Assembly (NCBI GenBank): GCA_017428055.1
Contig: JAFRRN010000091.1
Coordinates: 1 to 64,000 of the forward strand
Length of the DNA: 64,000 nucleotides
Source of the DNA: Prevotella sp.
GTDB lineage: Bacteria > Bacteroidota > Bacteroidia > Bacteroidales > Bacteroidaceae
Reading direction: 5' to 3'
Shown: positions 35,920-43,638 of the stretch, in pieces
Layout: every line of letters starts with the position of its first letter
Position numbering within the stretch: position 1 is the first letter of the stretch
The notes under the pieces: generated by a model
Seen by the model: only the letters and a program-made list of their open reading frames with translations
The model's database searches: none
Told to the model about the DNA's origin: nothing
Made by a program: the position numbers and the translations under genes

Positions 35920-38469
35920 TCACTTGACGATGAGTTTTGACGATGACTTTTGCCCGCCATCCTCGGCATAGAGGATGTAGATACCTGGCACCAAGGCGGA
36001 AGGAAGGTGGTATTCGCCATCGCGCATAAAGCTCTGGGAATAAACCCGTTGCCCACTCGTGTTAAACAATTGCACCGTCACCTGCAACTGGGTGGCCGCC
36101 CCGATGTGCAAAGGGATGCTCTCCCCTGCCCTCACCACGGTCTTCGCAGGGACGACAGCAAATGTCGCGCTCTCCTCGACGGGTGTCTCAATGCCCGTGA
36201 TAAACTCGGTGTCGCGGATGGTCTGCGCATACTCGTACCACTTGAGTTGCGCCTTGGCGGGCTGGTAGACATTCTCGCCCATCTTCAGGTGGTAGTTGTA
36301 ATGCGCCTTGCGCGTCGCCTCACCTTTATATATATAGTCGGTGTTGCACACCACGGCTATCACCACGCCATTGGCAGGAGCCTCCTGAAGCTTCATGACC
36401 ACCTCACCCTCGCCCTCCACGGGGCGCGAATAGTAGACATGACCGTTCTTGGCACGGTAGCAGAGTTGGCACACCATGTTCTGCCCGAGGGGCTTGAAGT
36501 GGATGCTCACCATGTTGCCCGCCTTGCCATTGACATGGAGAGGTATCTGATTGGCACCGCTCCACCCCGGGGTGGTGCGCCATTCGGGCTTCCACCAGCC
36601 TACGCTGTCTACCTCGTCGCAGGGGTACATGTTGGCGTAAGGTGTCACTTTCCAAGGCTCGACCTTCTTCCAATAAGGACTCCATTCCTGCTCTATGTTC
36701 CCCAACCAATTGTCATTGATCAACTTCTTGCAAGCCTTGCTCCATTGTCCCACGTCAATCATCGCCTGGCGAGAGCGGTATTCCATGATGAGATGACGCA
36801 TCTGACTGTCGCCAAGGGAGTCAGCCATGCCCTCGAGGACACGGTTCTTACAATACCGCCATATCCATGGAATGCTGCCACGACCGAGGATTTCGCTCAC
36901 GAAATGTGGGAACAACTCGCCGTATTGCACACCGCCAAGCAACTTGCGCCATGTGCAAATCTGCCCCGATGACCCGTACATATTGACACCCTCGGCACTC
37001 GGACCGCCAAAAGAGTCGTCGAGCAGCCACCCGGAATAGCATTCTATCGGCATGAAAGGGGCTATCATGTTGCCTGCACTGAGCCATCCCATGCTCTCAG
37101 GGTCTTTGCCCGTCTTCACCAATTCCGCCTCCCCTTGCAGCCAAGTGTTGCCCGCCTCCTGGTACCAAGCAGAATTCTTGCACCCCTCAAGGTCGGCAAA
37201 GATGGCATGAATGCCCTCATGTACACAGGCGTTTTGCTGGTAAGTCTGGTCATTGACGCTCCGTTTCTGGTAACTATCGTATGTAAATTTGGGGTCAAAG
37301 CAAGCGATGGGATAATAACTCAGATAGACCATCGGCCAACTGCTGCCGTTGTAACTCGTGGCACTCTGCCAGCCGCCGAGGGCTGTAGAATCCTCACCAT
37401 CGGAATAGAGTCCGCTGCCATAGACATAGACGGTGCTATAATAGCCGTTGCGGGCGCGCTTGTCGGGCGGCCAGCCCATCTCGTCGCGGAAGAAGGCAAA
37501 GTCCTCGTTCATCTTCTTCAGCAATCCTTCCTTGGCTGTCTCCGTGACATAATGGCTCGTCTTTGGCCCCCAGGCGACAGCCCACCAGCCGTCAGCCTTG
37601 TAGCCGCGCTGGTTGTTGTTTTCGGGAAGGAACTTGGTGGGCGGGTCCAGTTTGGGGTATTCGCTCCTGTAATCATAGAATAATGTGGGCGAATAGGCGG
37701 GCCATTGGTAAGACTCCGATGGGTCGTAGACAACGAATGTCATGCTCGTGATGTTACCGCAGGGGCGTTGGTAGCTGACTGCATACTCACCGGGGGCGTT
37801 GGCCGTGATGGATGGCGTGGTGGCAGTGGTGCCATCGGGAAGAGTCCAGTTCCATATAGCCTCTTCCTCCTCGCCCCCGGGCAACGTCAGGTTGGGCGCG
37901 AGAACAATCGGCTCGCCACGATAGGGCAACAAAGTCTCGCCTTCGAGCAAGGCGGCTGCGCAGACCTCGCCGAGATAACCCACAAGGCGCACCTCGCGGA
38001 TGCCACATGCCACGTCGCTCCTCATATAGATGCGGAGGCGGTTGGTGGTGAGTGTGTCGTTAGTGATGGAGCGGTTTTGCTTGTCGGCGGCATTGAGCGT
38101 GTGTGCCTTCACCCAGTTATGCCCGTCCCAAAAGGCAAGGTAGGCATCGGTGGGCAGGGCTATGCTGTCGCCCGCCACCGCCCAATAGACGGTGGATTGG
38201 AGGATTTCGTTGTGGCGATCCCAGTTGAGTTCCACGTAGTCATACTGCCCATAGTGGCCTTGTCCTTGGTAACTGCTCCAATAGGAGGCGGCTCCCGAGC
38301 TGCCGTCGTTGATGAGCGACACGGGATGGGTGATGGATGAATACGATGCGGAGACGCTGACCGTCTCACGGGCGAGGTTGACCTTGGCAGCCCCATGTGC
38401 GCCAAGGGGAACGCCCATGACGATGCACGCCCATGCCCATGCGGGCAATAAATACCATGATTGTTTCAT
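35920..38469 (-). CDS. T9SS-exported HExxH metallopeptidase-like protein
   Basis: 849 residues. After the signal peptide (ending GVPLGAHGA) comes a discoidin-like domain (about 35-170: SSITHPVSLINDGSSGAASY, NRLRIYMRSDVACGIREVRL), then an Ig-like segment. A catalytic-like region has VHEGIHAIFADLEG at about 418 (HExxH) followed by AWYQEAGNTWLQGEAE. The C-terminal 80 residues form a type A T9SS sorting domain (VQLFNTSGQRVYSQSF, VPGIYILYAEDGG). It should be exported across the outer membrane by T9SS; the machinery is not in this window. It resembles the DUF6055-like protein at 17585-18895 in the active-site area. It is divergent from the DUF4859-like gene and has its own promoter. Confidence 0.75.
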   Translation of the reverse strand: MKQSWYLLPAWAWACIVMGVPLGAHGAAKVNLARETVSVSASYSSITHPVSLINDGSSGAASYWSSYQGQGHYGQYDYVELNWDRHNEILQSTVYWAVAGDSIALPTDAYLAFWDGHNWVKAHTLNAADKQNRSITNDTLTTNRLRIYMRSDVACGIREVRLVGYLGEVCAAALLEGETLLPYRGEPIVLAPNLTLPGGEEEEAIWNWTLPDGTTATTPSITANAPGEYAVSYQRPCGNITSMTFVVYDPSESYQWPAYSPTLFYDYRSEYPKLDPPTKFLPENNNQRGYKADGWWAVAWGPKTSHYVTETAKEGLLKKMNEDFAFFRDEMGWPPDKRARNGYYSTVYVYGSGLYSDGEDSTALGGWQSATSYNGSSWPMVYLSYYPIACFDPKFTYDSYQKRSVNDQTYQQNACVHEGIHAIFADLEGCKNSAWYQEAGNTWLQGEAELVKTGKDPESMGWLSAGNMIAPFMPIECYSGWLLDDSFGGPSAEGVNMYGSSGQICTWRKLLGGVQYGELFPHFVSEILGRGSIPWIWRYCKNRVLEGMADSLGDSQMRHLIMEYRSRQAMIDVGQWSKACKKLINDNWLGNIEQEWSPYWKKVEPWKVTPYANMYPCDEVDSVGWWKPEWRTTPGWSGANQIPLHVNGKAGNMVSIHFKPLGQNMVCQLCYRAKNGHVYYSRPVEGEGEVVMKLQEAPANGVVIAVVCNTDYIYKGEATRKAHYNYHLKMGENVYQPAKAQLKWYEYAQTIRDTEFITGIETPVEESATFAVVPAKTVVRAGESIPLHIGAATQLQVTVQLFNTSGQRVYSQSFMRDGEYHLPSALVPGIYILYAEDGGQKSSSKLIVK

Positions 38470-38543
38470 AAAAGTAGTGTATTTTTGGTTTACGAATTTC
38501 CATCCGAAGGGTGTTGGGAAAGCCCAACACTAAAAAACGATGG

Positions 38544-38575
38544 CAAATATACGGCATATTTTCGTCTCCAACAAA
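38544..38575 (-). promoter_or_regulatory. Promoter of the T9SS HExxH gene
   Basis: On the minus strand TTTG (38575-38572), 20 bases, then TATATTTG (38551-38544) and C, about 75 bases upstream of the start codon. Confidence 0.75.
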
Positions 38576-38636
38576 CATATTTTAAGAAAAAACTTGTTAA
38601 AAGAGCAAAAAAAATGAATGCGAAAATGATTTGTGG

Positions 38637-38670
38637 AAATATCGTCCAAAAGATGAAAATATCGTCTAAA
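38637..38670. promoter_or_regulatory. Two direct repeats, candidate operator
   Basis: AAATATCGTCYAAA occurs at 38637-38650 and again at 38657-38670, exactly 20 bases apart (two helical turns). The second copy ends 23 bases before the -33 element of the rightward promoter. This is the layout expected for an AraC-type activator such as the nearby HTCS. Confidence 0.55.
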
Positions 38671-38693
38671 CAGACCTTTTTTAAACGTATTTG

Positions 38694-38725
38694 TTTGGAA
38701 CATATATATTTTTTTCATAGTTTTG
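38694..38725 (+). promoter_or_regulatory. Promoter of the DUF4859-like gene
   Basis: TTTG (38694-38697), 20 bases, TAGTTTTG (38718-38725) and C; about 44 bases upstream of the ATG at 38770. Confidence 0.75.
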
Positions 38726-38769
38726 CGAAAACATTTGACGAAATATTTATTAACTCAAAATTATTATAC

Positions 38770-41208
38770 ATGATGATGACTACTACTCATTTAAGAAACC
38801 TGCTCTTAGCAGTGATGTGCCTGTTCACGGGAATGGCGGCACAGGCGCAGTTTACGGGGACTATTGAATTGCCAGTCTCCGCAAAGAACTTCACCACCAA
38901 TGCCATTAGCTTCAAGCTGTCGGAGGTGGCCGCCACGGTGGAAACCGATGCTGCCACGCTCGCCGCAGCCCTTGACGCTTGGGAGGCTGGCACCAATGAC
39001 ATGTTCTTCCTCGTAAACCCACAAGACAATTCCCTGCAAAACAACTACACCCAGGGCGGCAAGGGCGGCTTCTGGGTGACGGCAGAAGGCATCGCCGAGC
39101 CTTGGGGCACGGAAGGCCTGACATGGTTCAACACCATCGGATGGGACGTGGAGGCTGACGAATTTGTTATCACGATGGGGCAATACCCTGATGTATCAAA
39201 GGAGGGAGACCAATACCCAGCGCAGTTCGTCCTGCAATACGGCGAGAAGCAAGCCACGTTCAACGTGACGCTCTCCATGACCGCGACGGAGGATATTGAT
39301 GCCCCAGAGCCAGCCACCGTGATTGAAAAAGACTTGAACATCGTCGGTGAGGCCTCTGTTGACGTGACACGCATGACCACGCAAGGTTACGAGGCAACCG
39401 CCGTGAAGATGGAACTGCCCGGCATAGCAGAGAAATTCGGCATCACAATGAATATGCTTGGCAAGGTGTTGGACGACATCCTTTACACTCCACACATCGA
39501 TGCTTATGGTGGAAAGTTAGACTCACTGACCAACGAGAGCACGGCAGGTGCGCCGGGATGGTGGTATAGCCGTCAGTCAGAAGATGAAACGGGCAACATC
39601 CCCAACGAGGTGGTTGCTGACGGATACGGTGCATCGAGCTTGTACTTCACAGAGGGATTCAAGATTGAGGATGACTCTCTCGCCTTCAACCTCGGACAAT
39701 ATCCTGGCCATATAAGCGGAAATGAGACATTATATAATAATGTATACATTATGTATGGAGATAAGGCTTACCGAATTCGCGTAAATGTGACATTTGAGAA
39801 GCCCGAATGGAAAGGCTTGGATGAAATGACGAAGGTAGGCGAGAAGCAATTTGAGATCTCGCAAGCCATCAATACTGGTTATAATACCACGACCATCTAC
39901 CTGCCCGTAGAGGAAATCGAGACAGGATTAGGATGTGCTTTGAGCGAGGCAAGCTTCATGGCCATCGACAACAATGGCGACCTCTCTGGCAACATGACTG
40001 CTGAGTCGCGCGGCTACTGGTTAGATGCTGGCGGACAGATCTGCTCTTGGGGATCCACGGCTGCAATGTACGTTCTCCCCGTTGAAGACACCGACGTGTC
40101 GAGCCTCAATGTGGCACAGATGCCCAATGGTGCGCTGAAGATTGGCGACGTGTGCAATGCCAACCTTTACCTCGTCAACTCGAACAACGGTACATATTAC
40201 CAAATCGGCATCCAGTTGACCGTGACTGACAAGCAAGCCATCGAAGACCTTTATACCATCGTGGCAACCCGTACGGCTTTGGTGCAAACTTTGGTCACTT
40301 CTAACTATTCAGTATCAAACACCTATACCTTGCCCACTGAGCAGATTGAAGAACTCCTTGGCATCCGCAATCCTAAACTGTATGCAGCCGACTCCACCTT
40401 TGCCACCACGGGTAGCAAGTATTCTGATGCGTATAGCTGCGACCCGAAGCCTGGCTTCTGGTTGAGCAAAGACGGCTATGCTTCTGTTTGGAGTTCCGAA
40501 TCGCCCGTAGGCATTTCCATGCTCCAGTCTGGCGGCGAGGCAACAGGCGTGTTCCAGTTGTTCCAATATCCTGGAGCCAACAACGTGGGTGATGTGTTCA
40601 AGGCTTCTCTCTTCATGGCAAACGACGAGACGAAGAAGATGATTCAGATTAACTTCACCGTGCAATTCGTGGCAGACCTTATCGACTACGAGACGGTAGG
40701 CGAAGAGTCAATCCTCCTCCCCGTTGACATGGCTGACATGGTTATCGACATTGACTTGCAGAAAGCCGCCACGGCATTGGAGACCACAGTGGATAACTTG
40801 ATGGATGGATATAAACTGAAAGGCATGGCAGAGACATCACTCTATGGCGAGGGATTCAACCCCGTGGAGAACGGCTTGTCATTCAACATTGCCAATGGCG
40901 CATACGATGAACTCGGACAAATCCACCTGCTCTTCGTTCAAGAGGGCGACGGATATGTCATCGACATCATTTCCGACGAGGAAGTGGAAGATGGCTACCG
41001 CACAGAGGGTGACATGTGCTTTGAAATCGACACCAAGCGCTACGTCTACCACCTCACATTCGTTGACCCTGAGACATATACTGGCATCAGCAATGTGGTG
41101 GAGAAGAATGGCAAGGACGGCAAGACCTACGACTTGAGCGGACGTATGGTCAACAATCCAGCCAAGGGCATCTATATCCAGAACGGCAAGAAATACGTAG
41201 TAAAGTAA
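38770..41208 (+). CDS. Secreted four- to five-repeat protein (DUF4859-like) with T9SS-type tail
   Basis: 812 residues from the ATG at 38770; the open frame extends upstream, but through a strong promoter. Signal peptide: NLLLAVMCLFTGMAAQAQ. Four repeats of about 130-160 residues follow, each starting with a beta-strand/LP segment (FKLSEVAAT, KMELPGIAEKF, IYLPVEEIETGL, YTLPTEQIEELL), then an aromatic (G)(F/Y)W turn (GGFWVT, PGWWYS, RGYWLD, PGFWLS) and a Q(Y/M)P motif. A partial fifth unit follows. The tail YDLSGRMVNNPAKGIYIQNG is the Prevotella form of a T9SS sorting end. It resembles DUF4859 proteins. No catalytic motif was seen; a surface binding role beside the divergent HExxH protein is inferred. 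Confidence 0.75.
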   Translation: MMMTTTHLRNLLLAVMCLFTGMAAQAQFTGTIELPVSAKNFTTNAISFKLSEVAATVETDAATLAAALDAWEAGTNDMFFLVNPQDNSLQNNYTQGGKGGFWVTAEGIAEPWGTEGLTWFNTIGWDVEADEFVITMGQYPDVSKEGDQYPAQFVLQYGEKQATFNVTLSMTATEDIDAPEPATVIEKDLNIVGEASVDVTRMTTQGYEATAVKMELPGIAEKFGITMNMLGKVLDDILYTPHIDAYGGKLDSLTNESTAGAPGWWYSRQSEDETGNIPNEVVADGYGASSLYFTEGFKIEDDSLAFNLGQYPGHISGNETLYNNVYIMYGDKAYRIRVNVTFEKPEWKGLDEMTKVGEKQFEISQAINTGYNTTTIYLPVEEIETGLGCALSEASFMAIDNNGDLSGNMTAESRGYWLDAGGQICSWGSTAAMYVLPVEDTDVSSLNVAQMPNGALKIGDVCNANLYLVNSNNGTYYQIGIQLTVTDKQAIEDLYTIVATRTALVQTLVTSNYSVSNTYTLPTEQIEELLGIRNPKLYAADSTFATTGSKYSDAYSCDPKPGFWLSKDGYASVWSSESPVGISMLQSGGEATGVFQLFQYPGANNVGDVFKASLFMANDETKKMIQINFTVQFVADLIDYETVGEESILLPVDMADMVIDIDLQKAATALETTVDNLMDGYKLKGMAETSLYGEGFNPVENGLSFNIANGAYDELGQIHLLFVQEGDGYVIDIISDEEVEDGYRTEGDMCFEIDTKRYVYHLTFVDPETYTGISNVVEKNGKDGKTYDLSGRMVNNPAKGIYIQNGKKYVVK

Positions 41209-41230
41209 CGAAATTGACTTACCAATACAA

Positions 41231-41272
41231 AACGCCGCCGAGGCCCTTAACAAACCTCGGCGGCGTTTTTTA
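41231..41272. terminator. Strong intrinsic terminator
   Basis: AACGCCGCCGAGG (41231-41243) pairs perfectly with CCTCGGCGGCGTT (41255-41267), followed by a T run on the plus strand. It ends the DUF4859-like gene and may also serve the opposing nucleotidyltransferase gene. Confidence 0.92.
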
Positions 41273-41285
41273 TTATTAAAATTTA

Positions 41286-42425
41286 TTATCCCTTCCCAAA
41301 ATAACGCAGAAAAAGGTCTTTATAATAATCTTTTATAACTGGCCATGTAGCTCGAGGAGATGCAAGAAAACACCAAAACTTCAATTTATTGAAATAGACA
41401 GCCGTCATCCATTTATGGACAATAACACCCTTCTTCACACTGTCTATGACCATATGCTGGTATTGTTCTTGACCAAAATTACCATACTCCATGGCGATGG
41501 AAGCCAATTTCTCACCCAAGAATCTTTTTCTATTGCTATACAAAGGACATTTTTCCCGTGGAAGACCTAATTGATCTACAGCCACATGACCGAAAGCCCT
41601 CCATACTCCCAATAAACCAAAACGTTGAAGAAGCGATTTCAATTCTTCCTTATCCAAGCAATCTGCCACTTGATAAAGGCACATCGTCCAGTCGCAGAAC
41701 TGGCGGATGCCAGTGCCACCTTTAACAAAATGCCACCACAGATGCTGCATAACAAAAATGGCATCAAATAATTCAGAGGGTATTGTAACGTCTATCTCTC
41801 CTATTCGTAAGAGGCGGTTGTGGCCTGAATTGAGTTCTTTTTCCGTCCATTCATACAATGCTTTGTTGTCCTTAGTATCCACAAGGTCAATCGCTGTGCG
41901 GTGCAGCTCCACCTCTATACCCTGCCATCTCATATTGCCATGTTTCTCATTGCCATTTGAGTCATCCTCAAACTGATTGTATTCCTTTAACATGGCAAAT
42001 GCTTTATCTGCATAATCCTTGCCCAAGTACAAGTCAATATCGCCACAATAGCGAAATTCGGGTTTGAAATAATAAGCAGCAACGGCCTGGCCTTTCAATA
42101 AAATGGGTTCGATGCCTTTCTCTTTAAGCACATTTACGACACTGTTCAACGTAGGAATGACAGAATTAGTAACCCGTATAACAGAGAACTGAAGGGTGAC
42201 ACATTTATTAATTATTTCATTCGGCAATATATCCTCCCCTAATCCTAAATCTTCCAAACGACGGATGGCAGAAGCAACAAGGGATATTGTTCCTTGCTTT
42301 TCTGCTATGCGAAGAATATCACCCCAATCGACTCCTTTCTTAAAAAGACTCAAGTCTGCATCTGTATTCCACAGAGCAGACCTGAGAAGATGTAATGTCA
42401 ATTTCTCATTAGAAGTCATAATCAT
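41286..42425 (-). CDS. Nucleotidyltransferase family protein (PF14907-like)
   Basis: 379 residues. The centre carries PILLKGQAVAAYY and RYCGDIDLYLGKDYADKAF, where the DxD pair of a nucleotidyltransferase fold is visible, then IEVELHRTAID. This pattern matches the PF14907 family as I know it; members occur in some ribosomal-peptide (for example lasso) gene clusters as accessory tailoring enzymes. The gene overlaps the 3' end of the His-rich membrane gene by 17 bases, so they are one transcript. An ATG two codons in is an alternative start. The substrate is unknown; the divergent 52-residue peptide is a candidate. Confidence 0.75.
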   Translation of the reverse strand: MIMTSNEKLTLHLLRSALWNTDADLSLFKKGVDWGDILRIAEKQGTISLVASAIRRLEDLGLGEDILPNEIINKCVTLQFSVIRVTNSVIPTLNSVVNVLKEKGIEPILLKGQAVAAYYFKPEFRYCGDIDLYLGKDYADKAFAMLKEYNQFEDDSNGNEKHGNMRWQGIEVELHRTAIDLVDTKDNKALYEWTEKELNSGHNRLLRIGEIDVTIPSELFDAIFVMQHLWWHFVKGGTGIRQFCDWTMCLYQVADCLDKEELKSLLQRFGLLGVWRAFGHVAVDQLGLPREKCPLYSNRKRFLGEKLASIAMEYGNFGQEQYQHMVIDSVKKGVIVHKWMTAVYFNKLKFWCFLASPRATWPVIKDYYKDLFLRYFGKG

Positions 42426-43059
42426 TCACATCAAACCTGTCACGAAGAGTGACGATATAAAAGACCCCTACTGCAATACATGCCAAATCAGCATATATAT
42501 TCGCACCATTCAATCCGATAAGGCTTAAAGCCATGGATAAAATGATATATGTCATCATGGTAACTCCCAACTTAGCCATGCTATCACGGTATTTCTGTTT
42601 AAGCTTAAAACCTAATGCAAAATACGTAATGGTATTAGCCATATAGAAAAAAACGCCAGCGTCACCGAGGAAAGAAGTCCAATTGAACAATAAGCAGATA
42701 CAAGTCACTACATGGAATAATACAAAGAAAAAGATAGCAGCAATAAAATAGGGTTTTAAAGGATAACGCAAGGAAGCCATTCCCTTCATCAGACAATAAA
42801 GCAAGAATCCTTCACCAACCGTTCTCAAGAAATGAGCGAGTAGCACAAAAGATGTGCCATCTGACCCTAATACCGCTGAAATGCTGAAATTTGCCAAGAA
42901 AAAAAGCAACTGTCCTAACACGGCGGCGGTAAATGCCAAATTCAATACATTCTTACTTACATTTGTTTCTACTTGGTAAACATAGACATTTTCTGAACGA
43001 TGCTGTCCATGATGATGTCTATGCGAATGGCTGTGAGTTTTGTTTTCAGTTGATTCCAT
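42409..43059 (-). CDS. His-rich six-span membrane protein, unknown function
   Basis: 216 residues. The cytoplasmic or exposed N-terminus has a His cluster, HSHSHRHHHGQHRSE. About six transmembrane segments follow, such as LNLAFTAAVLGQLLFFLANF, YFIAAIFFFVLFHVVTCICL and MMTYIILSMALSLIGL. No family recognised. The His run could bind metal. It is the first gene of a two-gene unit with the nucleotidyltransferase and has its own promoter about 30 bases upstream, placed back to back with the promoter of the 52-residue peptide gene. Export or immunity for the peptide is a speculative role. Confidence 0.65.
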   Translation of the reverse strand: MESTENKTHSHSHRHHHGQHRSENVYVYQVETNVSKNVLNLAFTAAVLGQLLFFLANFSISAVLGSDGTSFVLLAHFLRTVGEGFLLYCLMKGMASLRYPLKPYFIAAIFFFVLFHVVTCICLLFNWTSFLGDAGVFFYMANTITYFALGFKLKQKYRDSMAKLGVTMMTYIILSMALSLIGLNGANIYADLACIAVGVFYIVTLRDRFDVNDYDF

Positions 43060-43087
43060 ATATATATTATTAATAATGTTTGATGTG

Positions 43088-43118
43088 CAAAATTACATTT
43101 TTTAAGATTATAAGCAAA
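43088..43118 (-). promoter_or_regulatory. Leftward promoter of the membrane protein/nucleotidyltransferase unit
   Basis: On the minus strand TTTG (43118-43115), 19 bases, TAATTTTG (43095-43088) and C. Confidence 0.8.
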
Positions 43119-43135
43119 ATTTTTTTATACATTTT

Positions 43136-43166
43136 TTTGGTAGTTAGAAAATAATATGTAATTTTG
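43136..43166 (+). promoter_or_regulatory. Rightward promoter of the 52-residue peptide gene
   Basis: TTTG (43136-43139), 19 bases, TAATTTTG (43159-43166) and C. Its -7 element is identical to that of the leftward promoter, and the two -33 elements are only 17 bases apart. The peptide leader would be about 90 bases. Confidence 0.8.
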
Positions 43167-43262
43167 CATCGAAAATAAGACATTTATAGTTCTCAACAAG
43201 ATGAGATTAATTGAAGTGTTAATATGAATTATTGATTTTTTCTTTTTTTAATTTTATATAAA

Positions 43263-43421
43263 ATGAAGAAAGCTTACGTATGTCCAAAAACAAGACCTTT
43301 GTCATTAGCACAAACGCTCATGCAATTACCTGATGCAAGCGGTACCAGCGTTGCTGGTGATGGTGCTCCTGTAATGGGTAACGATGTCAAAGGCACAGCT
43401 GCGTCTGGAAGACTGTGGTAA
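43263..43421 (+). CDS. 52-residue peptide, possible precursor of a modified peptide
   Basis: An ATG at 43263 opens MKKAYVCPKTRPLSLAQTLM and the frame ends at a TAA at 43419-43421, 52 codons. It has no hydrophobic signal, one cysteine near the N-terminus, and a Gly/Ala/Ser/Asp-rich C-terminal half (DASGTSVAGDGAPVMGN ... SGRLW). The MKKxYxxP opening occurs in many small Bacteroidales peptides of unknown role. It has its own promoter, a leader of about 90 bases without a Shine-Dalgarno (normal here) and a terminator. It is divergent from a nucleotidyltransferase and a membrane protein, which suggests a leader-plus-core precursor, but no core or modification site can be named. It could also simply be a small structural or stress peptide. 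Confidence 0.65.
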   Translation: MKKAYVCPKTRPLSLAQTLMQLPDASGTSVAGDGAPVMGNDVKGTAASGRLW

Positions 43422-43472
43422 TCAAATCACACGAACAGACTTGTTTTTAAATTCTAATTTAACTCACTTAAG

Positions 43473-43506
43473 TCCCGGTGGAAGCAAGACTCCCATCGGG
43501 ATTTTT
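43473..43506 (+). terminator. Intrinsic terminator of the 52-residue peptide gene
   Basis: TCCCGGTGG pairs with CCATCGGGA (one G-T wobble), followed by TTTTT, about 50 bases after the peptide stop. Confidence 0.85.
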
Positions 43507-43546
43507 GCGTTAATGAGATTCCTGTCAATGGGAAAATGGGCTGGAA

Positions 43547-43578
43547 TTTGCAATTAAAGAAAAAAATGATTATTTTTG
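43547..43578 (+). promoter_or_regulatory. Promoter of the topoisomerase IV operon
   Basis: TTTG (43547-43550), 20 bases, TATTTTTG (43571-43578) and C, 60 bases upstream of the start codon. Confidence 0.75.
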
Positions 43579-43638
43579 CACATCATGACATAAACATGCA
43601 ACAAATAACAAAACGTGTAAACTCATCAGTTACGTAAC

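Noticed and set aside
11274-41208. Calling the region a classical polysaccharide utilization locus
   Set aside because: No glycoside hydrolase, lyase or carbohydrate esterase lies in the block; the only such domain (CE8) is in a separate gene at 48624-51908 with its own promoter and terminator.
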